A stretch of 64,000 nt of DNA, taken from the NCBI GenBank assembly GCA_963422285.2, contig CAXXJO010000002.1, positions 62,001-126,000 on the forward strand, in the 5' to 3' direction. This document shows positions 45,201 to 54,102 of the stretch, piece after piece. Made by a program: the position numbers and the translations under genes. The notes under the pieces were generated by a model. That model saw only the letters and a list, made by a program, of their open reading frames with translations. It was not told the DNA's origin and made no database searches. Source of the stretch: VXYL01 sp963422285 (GTDB lineage: Bacteria; Pseudomonadota; Gammaproteobacteria; Pseudomonadales; Azotimanducaceae). Each line of letters opens with the position of its first letter. The first letter of the stretch is position 1.

Positions 45201-45692
45201 ATGACCTGGTGCGAAGCGTTCGGCTGGTTCGAGACCTACGACCGATTGGAGCAGACCGCGATCGGCAATGCCATCCGCGAATCGCTGTGGCTGTTTCCGG
45301 CCATCGAAGCGGTGCATCTGCTGGGTCTCGCCGTCCTCGGCGGCTCGGTCCTGGTGGTGGATCTGCGACTGCTGGGCGCAGGGCTGACGCGGCTGTCCAA
45401 CGCCGCGGTGCTGGCGAACGCGCGGCCCTGGTTCCTGGGCAGCTTGGCGCTGATGCTGGCAACCGGTGTGCCCCTGTTCCTGTCGGAAGCCGTGAAGTGC
45501 TGCTTCAACGACTCGTTCGAGGTGAAGATCGCGACGTTGGTCCTCGCTGTTGTCTTTACGTTCGCGGTACGCAATCGCGTAGCCGCCAGGGGCGATGCGC
45601 CGGCATGGTTGGCGAAGATCGCGGGGGGGCTGTCCTTGGCAGCATGGTTCACGGTGGCCGCGGCCGGTCGCTGGATCGGCTTTTCCGGCTAG
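45201..45692 (+). CDS. DUF6644 family membrane protein, second copy
   Basis: About 163 residues with the same pattern as the upstream copy: AIRESLWLFPAIEAVHLLGLAVLGGSVLVVDLRLLG, then three to four more helices (WFLGSLALMLATGVPLFL, IATLVLAVVFTFAV). The two probably form a pair. It ends the cluster of exported and membrane proteins begun at 41931. Confidence 0.85.
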   Translation: MTWCEAFGWFETYDRLEQTAIGNAIRESLWLFPAIEAVHLLGLAVLGGSVLVVDLRLLGAGLTRLSNAAVLANARPWFLGSLALMLATGVPLFLSEAVKCCFNDSFEVKIATLVLAVVFTFAVRNRVAARGDAPAWLAKIAGGLSLAAWFTVAAAGRWIGFSG

Positions 45693-45879
45693 CCGTTCCG
45701 GTCCGCGGGCTGGTCAGCAGAAGTGCGCACCCGGGTATTGGCGCAGACCGGGTAGAGCGACCGGCTGGGATATCCGAACTGCGAAGCGAGGCAGAACCTG
45801 AATCGGGAGTGGCCAGTCTGCTCTTGCACTGTAGGGCGTCAACGTCGGCATCTGCGGACAGCGGTACGGTGCGCTGGCT

Positions 45880-47313
45880 TCAAGTGCCGCCGTGCGCGTC
45901 GTCTTCCAACGCCGGCGGGCGTGAGAAAGGCCGCGCCCGTTCGAAGGTCGCTGCGGCGCGCAGCACGTCGTGGTCCGCGGCGCGCTTGCCGACGATCTGC
46001 AACCCCACGGGCAGGCCGGTCGGCGTCAGACCGCAAGGTACGCTGGCGGCCGGCAGGCCGCTCATGTTGAACGGATGGCAGAACTCGGACCAGGACAGCC
46101 AGTCCCAGGGATGGCTGGGCCAGTGCTTGGGTTGCAGGCGCTTCGCAGGGAACGCGGCTACCGATACGCAAGGCGTCAGCAGCAGGTCCCATTCCGCCAT
46201 GAAGCGGTGGATGCGCTCGACATAGGCGAGCTTGCGGGCGCGTTGGACGAGGTAGGTTTCGGCCGCGTGTCCGCTGCCGGCGCGGATGCAGGCGACGAGA
46301 CCGGGATCCATGCGCTCTTCCCATTGGTCGAGGTGGCGGGCCAGGGGCGACTCGTGAACTGCCCAAAAGAAACGCGCCAGCTCCGCGCCGTCGCCCCCCC
46401 AGTCCGGCACCACTTCCTCCACTCGGCAGCCGAACGACTCGAAGGCAAGCGCCGCAGCGCGTACCTGCTCGGCGACTTCCGCATCCACCCGCGCATGACC
46501 GAGGTCGGGGCTGAAGGCGATGCGAAGATCGGTGACATCCCGATCCAGATCGGTCGAGAAGTCCTGCGCCGGCATCGTCAGACTGGTGTGGTCGAGCGGG
46601 TGAGGCCCCGCGGTCGCGTTCAGGAACAGCGCGGCGTCGGCCACGGTGCGGGCCAGGGGGCCGACATGGGAGACTTGGTCGTTGTTGCGCACCGGCAGGT
46701 GCGGCACCAGGCCCCAGGTGGGCTTGAAGCCGACTACACCGCTGAAGTGGGCCGGCATGCGGATCGAGCCAGCGCCGTCGGAGCCTTGGTGCAGGGGGCC
46801 GAATCCAGCGGCGGCCCCGGCCCCGGCCCCGGCCGAGGAGGCGCCGGCGTTGAAGCCGAGCTTCCAGGGATTGTGGGTGATGCCGGTCAGCGGGCTGCGG
46901 CTGACGCCGGTCCAGCCGAACTCCGAGGTGGTGGTCTTGCCGAGGATGACAGCACCGGCGGCTTTCAGGCGGGCGGTCACGGGCGAGTCCTGCTCGGCGA
47001 TGCTGCCGACCTGGGTGCGGGAACCTTGTTCGGTGGGGAATCCCTTGAGATGGAACAGATCCTTGATGGTCGCCGGCACTCCGTGCAGCATCCCGACGTC
47101 GCCTCTGGTCAACGCCCGCTCGGCGTCCTTGGCCATGTCCAGGGCAAGATCCGCGGCGAGATTCGAGAAAGCATTGATGTGCGGCTCGACGCGATCGATG
47201 CGGTCGAGCACTGCTCGGACGACTTCTACCGGAGAGATCGCCCGCAAGCGGATCTGCCGGCTGACATCCGTCGCGGAGGCAAAGCAGAGGTCGTTGTCCA
47301 TCATCGGCTGCAC
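45880..47313 (-). CDS. Amidase signature family enzyme
   Basis: 477 residues. Ser-cisSer-Lys triad: Lys in PATIKDLFH, the cis-Ser in GASSAGAGAGAAAGFGPLHQ, and the nucleophile Ser in GSDGAGSIRMPAHFSGVVGFKPTWG. C-terminal PFNMSGLPAASVPCGLTPTGLPVGLQIVG completes the family pattern. Enzymes of this family hydrolyse amides; no GatB/GatC is nearby and the start lacks GatA features, so a catabolic amidase is likely. Several in-frame starts exist at the N-terminus (47313, 47301). Confidence 0.88.
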   Translation of the reverse strand: MQPMMDNDLCFASATDVSRQIRLRAISPVEVVRAVLDRIDRVEPHINAFSNLAADLALDMAKDAERALTRGDVGMLHGVPATIKDLFHLKGFPTEQGSRTQVGSIAEQDSPVTARLKAAGAVILGKTTTSEFGWTGVSRSPLTGITHNPWKLGFNAGASSAGAGAGAAAGFGPLHQGSDGAGSIRMPAHFSGVVGFKPTWGLVPHLPVRNNDQVSHVGPLARTVADAALFLNATAGPHPLDHTSLTMPAQDFSTDLDRDVTDLRIAFSPDLGHARVDAEVAEQVRAAALAFESFGCRVEEVVPDWGGDGAELARFFWAVHESPLARHLDQWEERMDPGLVACIRAGSGHAAETYLVQRARKLAYVERIHRFMAEWDLLLTPCVSVAAFPAKRLQPKHWPSHPWDWLSWSEFCHPFNMSGLPAASVPCGLTPTGLPVGLQIVGKRAADHDVLRAAATFERARPFSRPPALEDDAHGGT

Positions 47314-47323
47314 CCTGCCCGGC

Positions 47324-47557
47324 TCAGTTCTTCAGCTTGCCGATTTCGTGGTCGAGCTGGTATTTCGAGTCCGTGACGATGGTCTCCAAGGTACGCACCC
47401 GCGCTTCCAGATTCTCGGCACCCTCCAAAGCGGCGATTCGTGCCTCCAGTTCGGCGAGGTTGGCACTGCGGGCTGTCTTCGACTTGACGTAGACTCGATA
47501 GGCTTCCAGGGCACAGCCGCACACGACGGCCAGCGCTACGAAACTCCAAAACCCCAT
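47324..47557 (-). CDS. PspB-like small membrane protein
   Basis: 77 residues. One membrane helix (FWSFVALAVVCGCALEAY), a basic junction (RVYVKSK), then a coiled coil LAELEARIAALEGAENLEARVRTLETIVTDS. Size and layout resemble PspB/toastrack-type helpers of the phage-shock response, and the LEARVRTLETIVTD ending is typical of that family. No PspA/C/F is nearby. AGGAGC ribosome site 7 bases upstream. The 70-base AT-rich region before it contains repeat copy B. Confidence 0.65.
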   Translation of the reverse strand: MGFWSFVALAVVCGCALEAYRVYVKSKTARSANLAELEARIAALEGAENLEARVRTLETIVTDSKYQLDHEIGKLKN

Positions 47558-47621
47558 GAGATAGGCTCCTGTGACCTTTTGGTCTATGGTAGTGCAATCC
47601 CTGTGCCGACATCTCGCTAAC

Positions 47622-47661
47622 CATAACCTATTGATTTTCGTAGTATGACATATAGTTGCCA
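47622..47661 (+). repeat. AT-rich motif, copy B
   Basis: CATAACCTATTGATTTT opens a 40-base AT-rich island similar to copy A at 17854. It also contains ACATATAGTTGC (47648-47659), identical to 12 bases at 50230-50241 (copy C). It lies in the gap 47558-47828, which holds no gene. Confidence 0.45.
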
Positions 47662-47828
47662 CGCTGTCGGTTGGCGAAAATCGCCACATCGCTTGTCGAT
47701 TCGCCAACTTCCGCCCAGGGAGGCCGACCAGCAGGTGCCATCCGGCCGGGGAACTTGGCTCGTTCGCCAACCCTTCCGCGTCGAGGGACCAAAGCCCTGG
47801 TAGAATCGTCCCCGACGATACTACACCG

Positions 47829-48314
47829 ATGGCGATGAAAAACTGTGCAGCAGGTCTGTTCCTGACGGCGCTGGCGTGGACGCTTGGCGGCTGCGACCGG
47901 CAAACGGAGACGGCGCTGCCGGTACAGCCGGTGGGCGACATGCACGACACCATGACCTGGGTGATCGACCCAGCCGCCGACGTGCTCTGGGGTTCCGCCG
48001 GCGCCATCGTCGCCGCCGACGGCGTCCAGGACCTTGCGCCAACTACCGAGGAAGGCTGGGCGCGGGTGCGCCACAGCGCTGCCGTGCTGGCCGAAAGCGG
48101 CAATCTGCTGCTGATGCCCCACCTGCTGCCGGCCGGCGACGATGTGCCGTCTGCCGAGGCGTGGACCGAGTTCGCCCACGGCATGACGCGCATCGCCCAG
48201 CAGGCCATGCAGGCGGCGGACGATCAGGATGCGCAAGCCTTGTTCGAGACCGGCGGCCATCTCTACAACGTATGTCTCGCCTGTCATCAGGTCTACGCTC
48301 GCGGCGAATCGTGA
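47829..48314 (+). CDS. Lipoprotein cytochrome c, class II-like
   Basis: About 161 residues. Signal LFLTALAWTLGGC with lipobox, then a mostly helical domain ending in VCLACHQVYA, the CxxCH haem site near the C-terminus, the arrangement of class II (cytochrome c') proteins. VIDPAADVLWGSAGAIV and FAHGMTRIAQQAMQAADDQDAQALFETGGHLYN fit helices of that four-helix bundle. It begins an operon with HupE-like and exported-protein genes (overlaps GTGA and ATGA). Role unknown; electron transfer likely. Confidence 0.8.
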   Translation: MAMKNCAAGLFLTALAWTLGGCDRQTETALPVQPVGDMHDTMTWVIDPAADVLWGSAGAIVAADGVQDLAPTTEEGWARVRHSAAVLAESGNLLLMPHLLPAGDDVPSAEAWTEFAHGMTRIAQQAMQAADDQDAQALFETGGHLYNVCLACHQVYARGES

Positions 48315-48991
48315 AGCGGCTCGCTGCCCTGGCGCTGGCAATCGTCGGCGCGGCAGCCCTGCCAGCGCTGGCGCATGCCATCTCCGACGACAATGCCTCC
48401 TACGTCCAGGCGCTCGATGGCCCTGCGGTGGCTGCGTTCACCTATCTCGGCGCCAAGCACATGGTGACCGGCGTCGACCACCTGCTGTTCCTGGTGGGCG
48501 TGGTGTTCTTTCTCTACCGCTTGAAGGATGTCCTGCTCTATGTTTCGCTGTTCACCCTGGGTCACAGCGTCACGCTGGTGCTCGGCGTACTGGGAGAGTG
48601 GCGCGTGGACGCCTACCTAGTGGATGCCGTCATCGGCTTGTCGGTGGCGTACAAGGCGTTCGAGAACATCGGCGGCTTCCAGCAGGTGTTCGGATTCTCG
48701 CCCGACACCCGCGCCGCGGTGCTGATCTTCGGCCTGTTCCACGGCCTTGGCCTCGCCACCAAGGTGCAGGAAATTCACCTCGCCCCCGACGGCCTCGGCG
48801 TCAACTTGGCGAGCTTCAACATCGGCGTCGAACTCGGCCAGTTCGCAGCCTTGGCCTGCGTGGTCTCGGTGCTGATCTGGTGGCGACGACAGGCGGGTTT
48901 CGAGCGCTCCGCATTCGCCGTCAATACGCTGCTGATGACCGCCGGCTTCCTGCTCGCGGAATACCAGCTCGCCGGCTGGATGCTGCAATGA
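48311..48991 (+). CDS. HupE/UreJ family membrane protein
   Basis: 226 residues from a GTG overlapping the cytochrome stop. Signal peptide (LAALALAIVGAAALPALAHA), then six membrane helices. Family signature: GAKHMVTGVDHLLFLVGVVFF with paired His, and TLGHSVTLVLGVLG, HGLGLATKV. HupE/UreJ proteins transport metals such as Ni or Co in some bacteria; no nickel enzyme is nearby, so substrate is open. Confidence 0.85.
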   Translation: MKRLAALALAIVGAAALPALAHAISDDNASYVQALDGPAVAAFTYLGAKHMVTGVDHLLFLVGVVFFLYRLKDVLLYVSLFTLGHSVTLVLGVLGEWRVDAYLVDAVIGLSVAYKAFENIGGFQQVFGFSPDTRAAVLIFGLFHGLGLATKVQEIHLAPDGLGVNLASFNIGVELGQFAALACVVSVLIWWRRQAGFERSAFAVNTLLMTAGFLLAEYQLAGWMLQ

Positions 48992-49530
48992 AGCGCGTGG
49001 CGTTCGGCACCTTGGCGGCATTTGTCGCGGCGACGGCTATTTTCTTGGCCTTCGTGCTGCCGGCCGAGTTCGGCGTAGACCCCATCGGCATCGGCCGAGC
49101 GCTGGGGCTGACCGGCCTCGCCGGAACGCCGTCCGAGGATGCGCACCGTACCGAAACGCCGCTGGCTGGCGATGACCGCACATTCGAGCTGGCACCGTTC
49201 GAATCCGTGGAGTTCAAGTACGACATGGCTGCCGGCGACGGCTTGGTCTACGCCTGGACGGCCACTGGCGAGGTGGTCTTCGACCTGCACGCTGAACCCG
49301 AGGGGGCGGCGCCGGGCGTTGCCGAGAGCTTCGCCCAGGGCCGGGCGCGGGCGGATGCCGGCACCTACATCGCCCCCTTCGCCGGCATCCACGGCTGGTT
49401 CTGGGAGAATCGGGGCACGGCAACCGTCACCTTGCGTTTGCGCATTGCCGGATTCGTCACCGGCGCCACGCGCTACCACGATGGCAGCGCCGTGCGTATG
49501 AACTTGACCGCGACGCCGCCCGCCCGCTAG
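48988..49530 (+). CDS. Exported protein, third gene of the cytochrome-HupE operon
   Basis: 180 residues. Hydrophobic N-terminus (FGTLAAFVAATAIFLAFVLP) as anchor or signal, then a beta-rich domain: FELAPFESVEFKYDMAAGDGLVYAWTATGEVVFDLHAEPEG and FIHGWFWENRG-like GIHGWFWENRGTATVTLRLRIAGF. The ATG overlaps the HupE stop (ATGA). The pairing of this protein with a HupE-like gene suggests a joint metal or redox role. No named family. Confidence 0.7.
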   Translation: MKRVAFGTLAAFVAATAIFLAFVLPAEFGVDPIGIGRALGLTGLAGTPSEDAHRTETPLAGDDRTFELAPFESVEFKYDMAAGDGLVYAWTATGEVVFDLHAEPEGAAPGVAESFAQGRARADAGTYIAPFAGIHGWFWENRGTATVTLRLRIAGFVTGATRYHDGSAVRMNLTATPPAR

Positions 49531-49640
49531 CGGAAGGGGCACCGACCCATCCGGTCGCCGACGATTTCGCCTATTCTCAATTTCGAGATAGACTCTCATG
49601 AGGGCTATTCGATGAATCCGGTCGCGCTGTTGAAAACATC

Positions 49641-49948
49641 TCACCATGACTTGCCGGGTTGGTAGGAAGGTTGAGTCATGGCATTGTCTCCATATTGATC
49701 CATCTCCCTGTTGTTGGGATCGGCATCGCCCATGATGATCATGCCGAAGCGATCGGGTTGATTTCCTCGAACAATGCCGGCGTGACGTCCCAGGTATTCC
49801 ATCTCGTACGGTGCGCGACGGGCAGGCTTTCCATGGCCTTCAGACCACCGATGTCGAACGAGAAGTCCGAGAACAGGCCGCTGCTCGCAGCCAATTCCAG
49901 ATCGCTTTGCAGGGCGATGTCGGATATCGGCCGCGCCATCGCGCACAA
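49641..49948 (-). pseudogene. C-terminal remnant of an unrecognised gene, frameshifted
   Basis: On the minus strand one frame reads DIALQSDLELAASSGLFSD, FSFDIGGLKAMESLPVAHR and TRWNTWDVTPALFEEINPIA to about 49745, and a second frame then continues RFGMIIMGDADPNNREMDQYGDNAMTQPSYQPGKSW to a stop at 49641. A one-base shift joins them. The joined C-terminus looks protein-like but I do not recognise it. No start or N-terminus found upstream. Confidence 0.45.
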
Positions 49949-50217
49949 GCTGGCGAACGGCCGGTGGGCGCTGCAGCTTGCGGCGCGGGAGTCCGCCCGG
50001 CTTGAGCGGGAAATGCAGGGCCTTCAAGCGCACACCGGCGCCGTGACGACCTCGCTCTGCCGGGATGTGCTCCAGAGGATGGCGGCATGTCGTTGCACGG
50101 CGCTCGCCCCCTTGCCCAATGTGGCAGCGTGCGTCGTCGGGCCACTCGGCGACCAAGCGGAGAGCCCCGTGGGACGCAACAGCCGCGGAGCGGGCGATGA
50201 CCTTCGCCTGCGGTCAC

Positions 50218-50241
50218 ATGTCACATATAACATATAGTTGC
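50218..50241 (+). repeat. AT-rich motif, copy C
   Basis: CATGTCACATATAACATATAG sequence region; ACATATAGTTGC at 50230-50241 is identical to 47648-47659 in copy B. It lies in a gap (50000-50662) without a recognised gene; TAGAAT at 50651-50656 just before the oxidase start could be a -10 element. Confidence 0.4.
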
Positions 50242-50662
50242 GCTCATGCTCCCTATAAGCAAAAACCTGCCCCGTGCGCTGAACCCGGCAGCAACCGCAG
50301 CATCGATCTGACCGTAGGCGGCGTATTCGTCGCCCTTGGCAGGATGCGAGCCGGCATTGCGTTCTCTGGGCAACGTTTCCCCGCTCGTGGACCTGCCCGC
50401 CGTTTGCCTCGGGGTTGTCGGCTGCGCATACGCGTCGTCCTGCCCAATCAACCCTGATCGGCGTTCCTGGGCCCGCTCGCCGCCGTCGCATGGCTGCTGC
50501 GCAAGACGCTTGCATCGGCTTCCGCTGTCCGCAATCTGCTGGAGGGTCGCGGCCAAGTCTTCAATCCCGGTGCTGCGGCGGGATGGTCGAAGCCGCCTGA
50601 AAGTCCGAAATGCCAGGGCCGCAGACCGTTTATTCCACTGTCCGAAGGCGTAGAATATCCCT

Positions 50663-51301
50663 ATGAACATCTTCAAGCGACTGGCCGAGAAGCCCTGGAT
50701 CGACGAACCGAGCACGGTGGTCGAGCTGCGCACGGCGTCGTACGCGGCCTCGAATCAGAAGGTGGCGCTGGTGTGCTTCCTCGCCATCGTCGGCGTACTG
50801 TTCTTCCTGTTCTTCGCCGCCTACCACATGCGTCTGGACCCGGTGGAACTGGGTGCCGCGCCTTCGGACTGGAAGCCCATCCCGGAACCACCCCTGCTGT
50901 GGTTCAACACTGTAGTGCTGGGCTTGGCGAGCGTCGCCTACGAGTGGGCGCGACGGGCCGCGAATCGAAGCCAGACGGCCACCGCCCAGCTCGCCTTCCT
51001 GGCCGCCGGCGCCGCCACCCTGGCATTCCTGGTGCTGCAGCTGGTGGTCTGGCAGCAGTTGGCGTCGCGCGGCTACTACGCCTACGCCAATCCGGCCAAC
51101 GCCTTCTTCTATCTCATTACTGCGGTACACGGCATCCACCTGCTTGGTGGCCTGATCGCCTGGGGACGCGCCGCGCGCCGCTTCGCGGATGGAGAGGACG
51201 ATCAGGGACGGCTGCGGCGCAGCGTCGATCTGTGCGCGCTGTACTGGCACTTTCTGCTGCTCGTCTGGCTGGGGATGCTGGCGCTGTTCGTGAACACCTG
51301 A
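50663..51301 (+). CDS. Haem-copper oxidase subunit III family protein
   Basis: 212 residues, five membrane helices after a short cytoplasmic head. YHMRL, PPLLWFNTVVLGLASVAYEWARR, the conserved AFFYLITAVHGIHLLGGLIAW and DLCALYWHFLLLVWLGMLALFV match COX III; the last has the W-H-F-x3-W pattern of subunit III. Subunits I and II are not in the window. It overlaps copA by one base (TGATG), linking copper handling to the oxidase. TAGAAT lies 6 bases before the ATG, so the mRNA may be almost leaderless. Confidence 0.85.
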   Translation: MNIFKRLAEKPWIDEPSTVVELRTASYAASNQKVALVCFLAIVGVLFFLFFAAYHMRLDPVELGAAPSDWKPIPEPPLLWFNTVVLGLASVAYEWARRAANRSQTATAQLAFLAAGAATLAFLVLQLVVWQQLASRGYYAYANPANAFFYLITAVHGIHLLGGLIAWGRAARRFADGEDDQGRLRRSVDLCALYWHFLLLVWLGMLALFVNT

Positions 51302-53679
51302 TGGCCGTGCAGACGCTTGATCTGGCGGTCGAAGGAATGACGTGCAGCGCTTGTTCGGTACGCCTGCAGAATGCTCTGGAACGGACGCCCGGGGTGCTCG
51401 ACGCGGACGTCGACCTAGCGTTGGAACGCGCCACCGTACACATTCAACGCGGGGCTGCCAACGCCGCCGCCTTGACCGAAGCGGTGGCCCGAACAGGCTT
51501 CCACGCGCGAACCGAACAGCGCACCTTCCCGCTGGAAGGCATGACCTGCGCCGCCTGCGCGGCACGGGTGGAGAAGGTGCTGCTGCGGACGCTGGGCGTG
51601 GTGGACGTGGACGTCAATTTGGCGCTGGAACGCGTCACCGTGATCGCCTTGGCGGGAGCGGTGCCGGCGTCGGCGTTGGCGCAACGCATCGAGCAGGCCG
51701 GCTATCGCCTAGTGGTGGATGCCGCCCCGGACAGCCTCGAAGCCGATCGGCACCGCGCCGCCGAAGAGCAACAGCGCCTGGACGCCGAACGCCGACTCGT
51801 GGTTACCGCCGCGGTACTCACCGTGCCTATGGTGATGGGCATGATCTTCCAAGTACTGGGCTACGACGATCTTCACCTGATGCCGGCGGCCGAGGTGCTG
51901 CTGGCCACCCCCATTCAGTTCGTCATCGGCGCCCGCTTCTATCGCGCTGCCTTCAATGCCCTGCGCAGTGGCGGCGCCAACATGGACGTGCTGGTGGTGC
52001 TGGGAACAACCGCCGCCTACGGCTACAGCTGGTATCTGCTGGTAGCGCTGGGCGAGGCCGCGGACGGCCAGCTGTATTTCGAGGCGTCGGCGGTCATCAT
52101 CACCCTGGTGCTGCTCGGCAAGCATCTTGAGTCCCGGGCCAAGCGGGCGACTACGGATGCGGTGCGCCAACTCATGGATCTGCGGCCGGCCACCGCCCGT
52201 CTTCGTGATCCGGACGGATCGGAGATCGACGTGCCGGTGACGGAAGTGCGACGCGGAGATGTCGTCCTGGTGCGTCCGGGGGAGGGCATTCCCGTAGACG
52301 GCGAGGTGGTGGCTGGTGCCAGCGACGTGGACGAATCGCTGTTGACAGGGGAAAGCGCACCCATCGCCAAGCAGCCCGGGGACGCGGTGACCGGCGGCGC
52401 CGTGAACACCGTCGGCTACCTGGAAATCCGCGCCGCCGCGGTGGGCGAGGCGGCAACGCTGGCCCGCATCGTGCGCTTGGTAGAGGATGCCCAGCGCGGC
52501 AAGGCCCGTGTACAACGCTTGGCGGACCGCGTGAGCGCGGTGTTCGTACCCATCGTCGTTGCCATTGCCGGGCTGACGTTCGTCGCTTGGCTGGCAGCCG
52601 CTGGCGGTGTCGAGACATCGCTCATTGCTGCCGTGTCGGTGCTGGTCATCGCCTGCCCGTGCGCCTTGGGTCTCGCTACGCCCACGGCGATCATGACCGG
52701 TACCGGCGCCGCGGCGCGGCTCGGCATCCTGGTCAAGGACGTCGATACCTTGGAACGGGCACCCGAATTGACGACGGTGGTGTTCGACAAGACCGGCACT
52801 CTTACCGTCGGCCATCCCGAGGTGGCTTGGATTCGAGCCTTGCGGGGCAGCGAGGACGAGTTGCTGGGCCTCGCCGCCAGCGTACAGCAAGCCAGCGAGC
52901 ATCCGCTGGCGCAGGCCATCCTGGCCAAGGCCCGAGAGCAGGGCATCGAGCTGCTGCCGGTGGCAGCGTTCCGCAACCAAGTCGGCCAAGGCGTGAAAGG
53001 CTTCGTCGCCGATCGGGAAGTGCGCGTTGGCAATAGCGCATTCGCCGGCGATCCGTCCGCTGACGCCTTGGAAGATTCGATCCATACCGTAGTCTGGGTA
53101 GCCGACGAAGAAGGGACGCGGGGTGCGCTGGCGTTCTCGGATCCGCTGCGTCCCGAAGCCAAGATCGCAGTAGCCGGACTGCATGCCCAGGGCATCCGTT
53201 CCGTGGTGCTGTCTGGCGACGCGCCTGCCGTAGTGCAGCATTTGGCAGCCGAAGTCGGCATCGACGAAGCTCGTGGCGGCGTACTTCCGGACCAGAAGGC
53301 CGACTGGGTAGCCGAACGGATGGCGCAAGGAGAGCGCGTCGCCATGGTGGGCGACGGCGTCAACGACGCCCCGGCCCTGGCCGCCGCCGATGTCGGCTTC
53401 GCCATGGGCAGCGGCACGGATATCGCTATGGAAACCGCCGGCGTCACCCTCATGCGACCGGATCCATCGCTGATCCCCGCCGCTATCGCGGCCAGCCGGG
53501 CGACGCTGCGCAAGATCAAGCAGAACCTGTTCTGGGCCTTCGTCTACAACGTGGTGGGCATCCCCGCTGCCGCGTTCGGCTATCTAAGCCCGACTCTGGC
53601 CGGCGCGGCCATGGCGTTCTCCAGCGTCTGCGTGGTGTCCAACTCGCTGCTGCTGAGGAAGTGGAAGCCCGATGACTGA
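51301..53679 (+). CDS. copA: Copper-transporting P1B-type ATPase
   Basis: 792 residues. Two N-terminal metal domains (MTCSACS near residue 14, MTCAACA near residue 81). Eight membrane helices with the CPC motif (VIACPCALGLATP) that binds Cu+. Phosphorylation site DKTGTLT, TGES actuator loop (LLTGESAPIA), His-Pro motif SEHPLAQ and GDGVNDAPAL hinge are all present. It pumps Cu+ out of the cytoplasm, or into the membrane/periplasm for cuproenzymes in CopA2/FixI-type members. Coupling with an oxidase subunit favours the second role. Confidence 0.92.
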   Translation: MAVQTLDLAVEGMTCSACSVRLQNALERTPGVLDADVDLALERATVHIQRGAANAAALTEAVARTGFHARTEQRTFPLEGMTCAACAARVEKVLLRTLGVVDVDVNLALERVTVIALAGAVPASALAQRIEQAGYRLVVDAAPDSLEADRHRAAEEQQRLDAERRLVVTAAVLTVPMVMGMIFQVLGYDDLHLMPAAEVLLATPIQFVIGARFYRAAFNALRSGGANMDVLVVLGTTAAYGYSWYLLVALGEAADGQLYFEASAVIITLVLLGKHLESRAKRATTDAVRQLMDLRPATARLRDPDGSEIDVPVTEVRRGDVVLVRPGEGIPVDGEVVAGASDVDESLLTGESAPIAKQPGDAVTGGAVNTVGYLEIRAAAVGEAATLARIVRLVEDAQRGKARVQRLADRVSAVFVPIVVAIAGLTFVAWLAAAGGVETSLIAAVSVLVIACPCALGLATPTAIMTGTGAAARLGILVKDVDTLERAPELTTVVFDKTGTLTVGHPEVAWIRALRGSEDELLGLAASVQQASEHPLAQAILAKAREQGIELLPVAAFRNQVGQGVKGFVADREVRVGNSAFAGDPSADALEDSIHTVVWVADEEGTRGALAFSDPLRPEAKIAVAGLHAQGIRSVVLSGDAPAVVQHLAAEVGIDEARGGVLPDQKADWVAERMAQGERVAMVGDGVNDAPALAAADVGFAMGSGTDIAMETAGVTLMRPDPSLIPAAIAASRATLRKIKQNLFWAFVYNVVGIPAAAFGYLSPTLAGAAMAFSSVCVVSNSLLLRKWKPDD

Positions 53680-53881
53680 AACCATCGACCTCGCCATAGA
53701 AGGAATGCACTGCGACGGCTGCGTGGCCAGTGTGCAGAATGTCCTGCTGCGAGTGGCCGGCGTGGCCCGGGCGACGGCGCTGTTGGACGCCGCCAAGGCG
53801 GTCGTCACCTACGATCCGGCCCGGGTCGCCGTCGAAGACCTCGAGGCGGCGGTGGAGGACGCCGGTTTCGACGCGCCCTGA
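53672..53881 (+). CDS. CopZ-like heavy-metal-associated domain protein
   Basis: 69 residues, a single HMA fold: IDLAIEGMHCDGCVASVQNVLLRVAGV, with the metal motif MHCDGC, and ARVAVEDLEAAVEDAGFD. Overlaps the copA 3' end by 8 bases. A cytosolic copper chaperone that would hand Cu+ to CopA is the natural role. Confidence 0.85.
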   Translation: MTETIDLAIEGMHCDGCVASVQNVLLRVAGVARATALLDAAKAVVTYDPARVAVEDLEAAVEDAGFDAP

Positions 53882-53889
53882 CGCCGGCG

Positions 53890-54102
53890 CTACTTCGATG
53901 CACTGTCGCCCGCTTCTACAGGCTGCAGGCGGCGCGGCCAGAACTTGTCGGCATGGGCCGCGGCCATGACGAACCACATCAGGTTGTGCAGATTGATGGA
54001 CAACCCCCAGACCTCGAAATGCCAATGCGCTCCGCTGGCCGCGAAGACGCCGAAGGCGAGAAAGACGATGGGCCAGATGCGCCCGTAGATGGTTTTGAAC
54101 AC
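53890..54102 (-). CDS. Small two-helix membrane protein, unknown
   Basis: 70 residues: IYGRIWPIVFLAFGVFAASGAHWHFEVWGLSINLHNLMWFVMAAAHADKF. Two membrane segments with several His in between and at the end (HWHF, LHNLMWF). The His pattern recalls small oxidase-associated proteins, and it lies 10 bases from the copA/CopZ genes but on the other strand. No family named. Confidence 0.55.
   Translation of the reverse strand: MFKTIYGRIWPIVFLAFGVFAASGAHWHFEVWGLSINLHNLMWFVMAAAHADKFWPRRLQPVEAGDSASK

Noticed and set aside
44603..45692. The two DUF6644 genes as one broken gene
   Set aside because: Each has its own start, complete set of helices and the family signature, so they are tandem paralogues.
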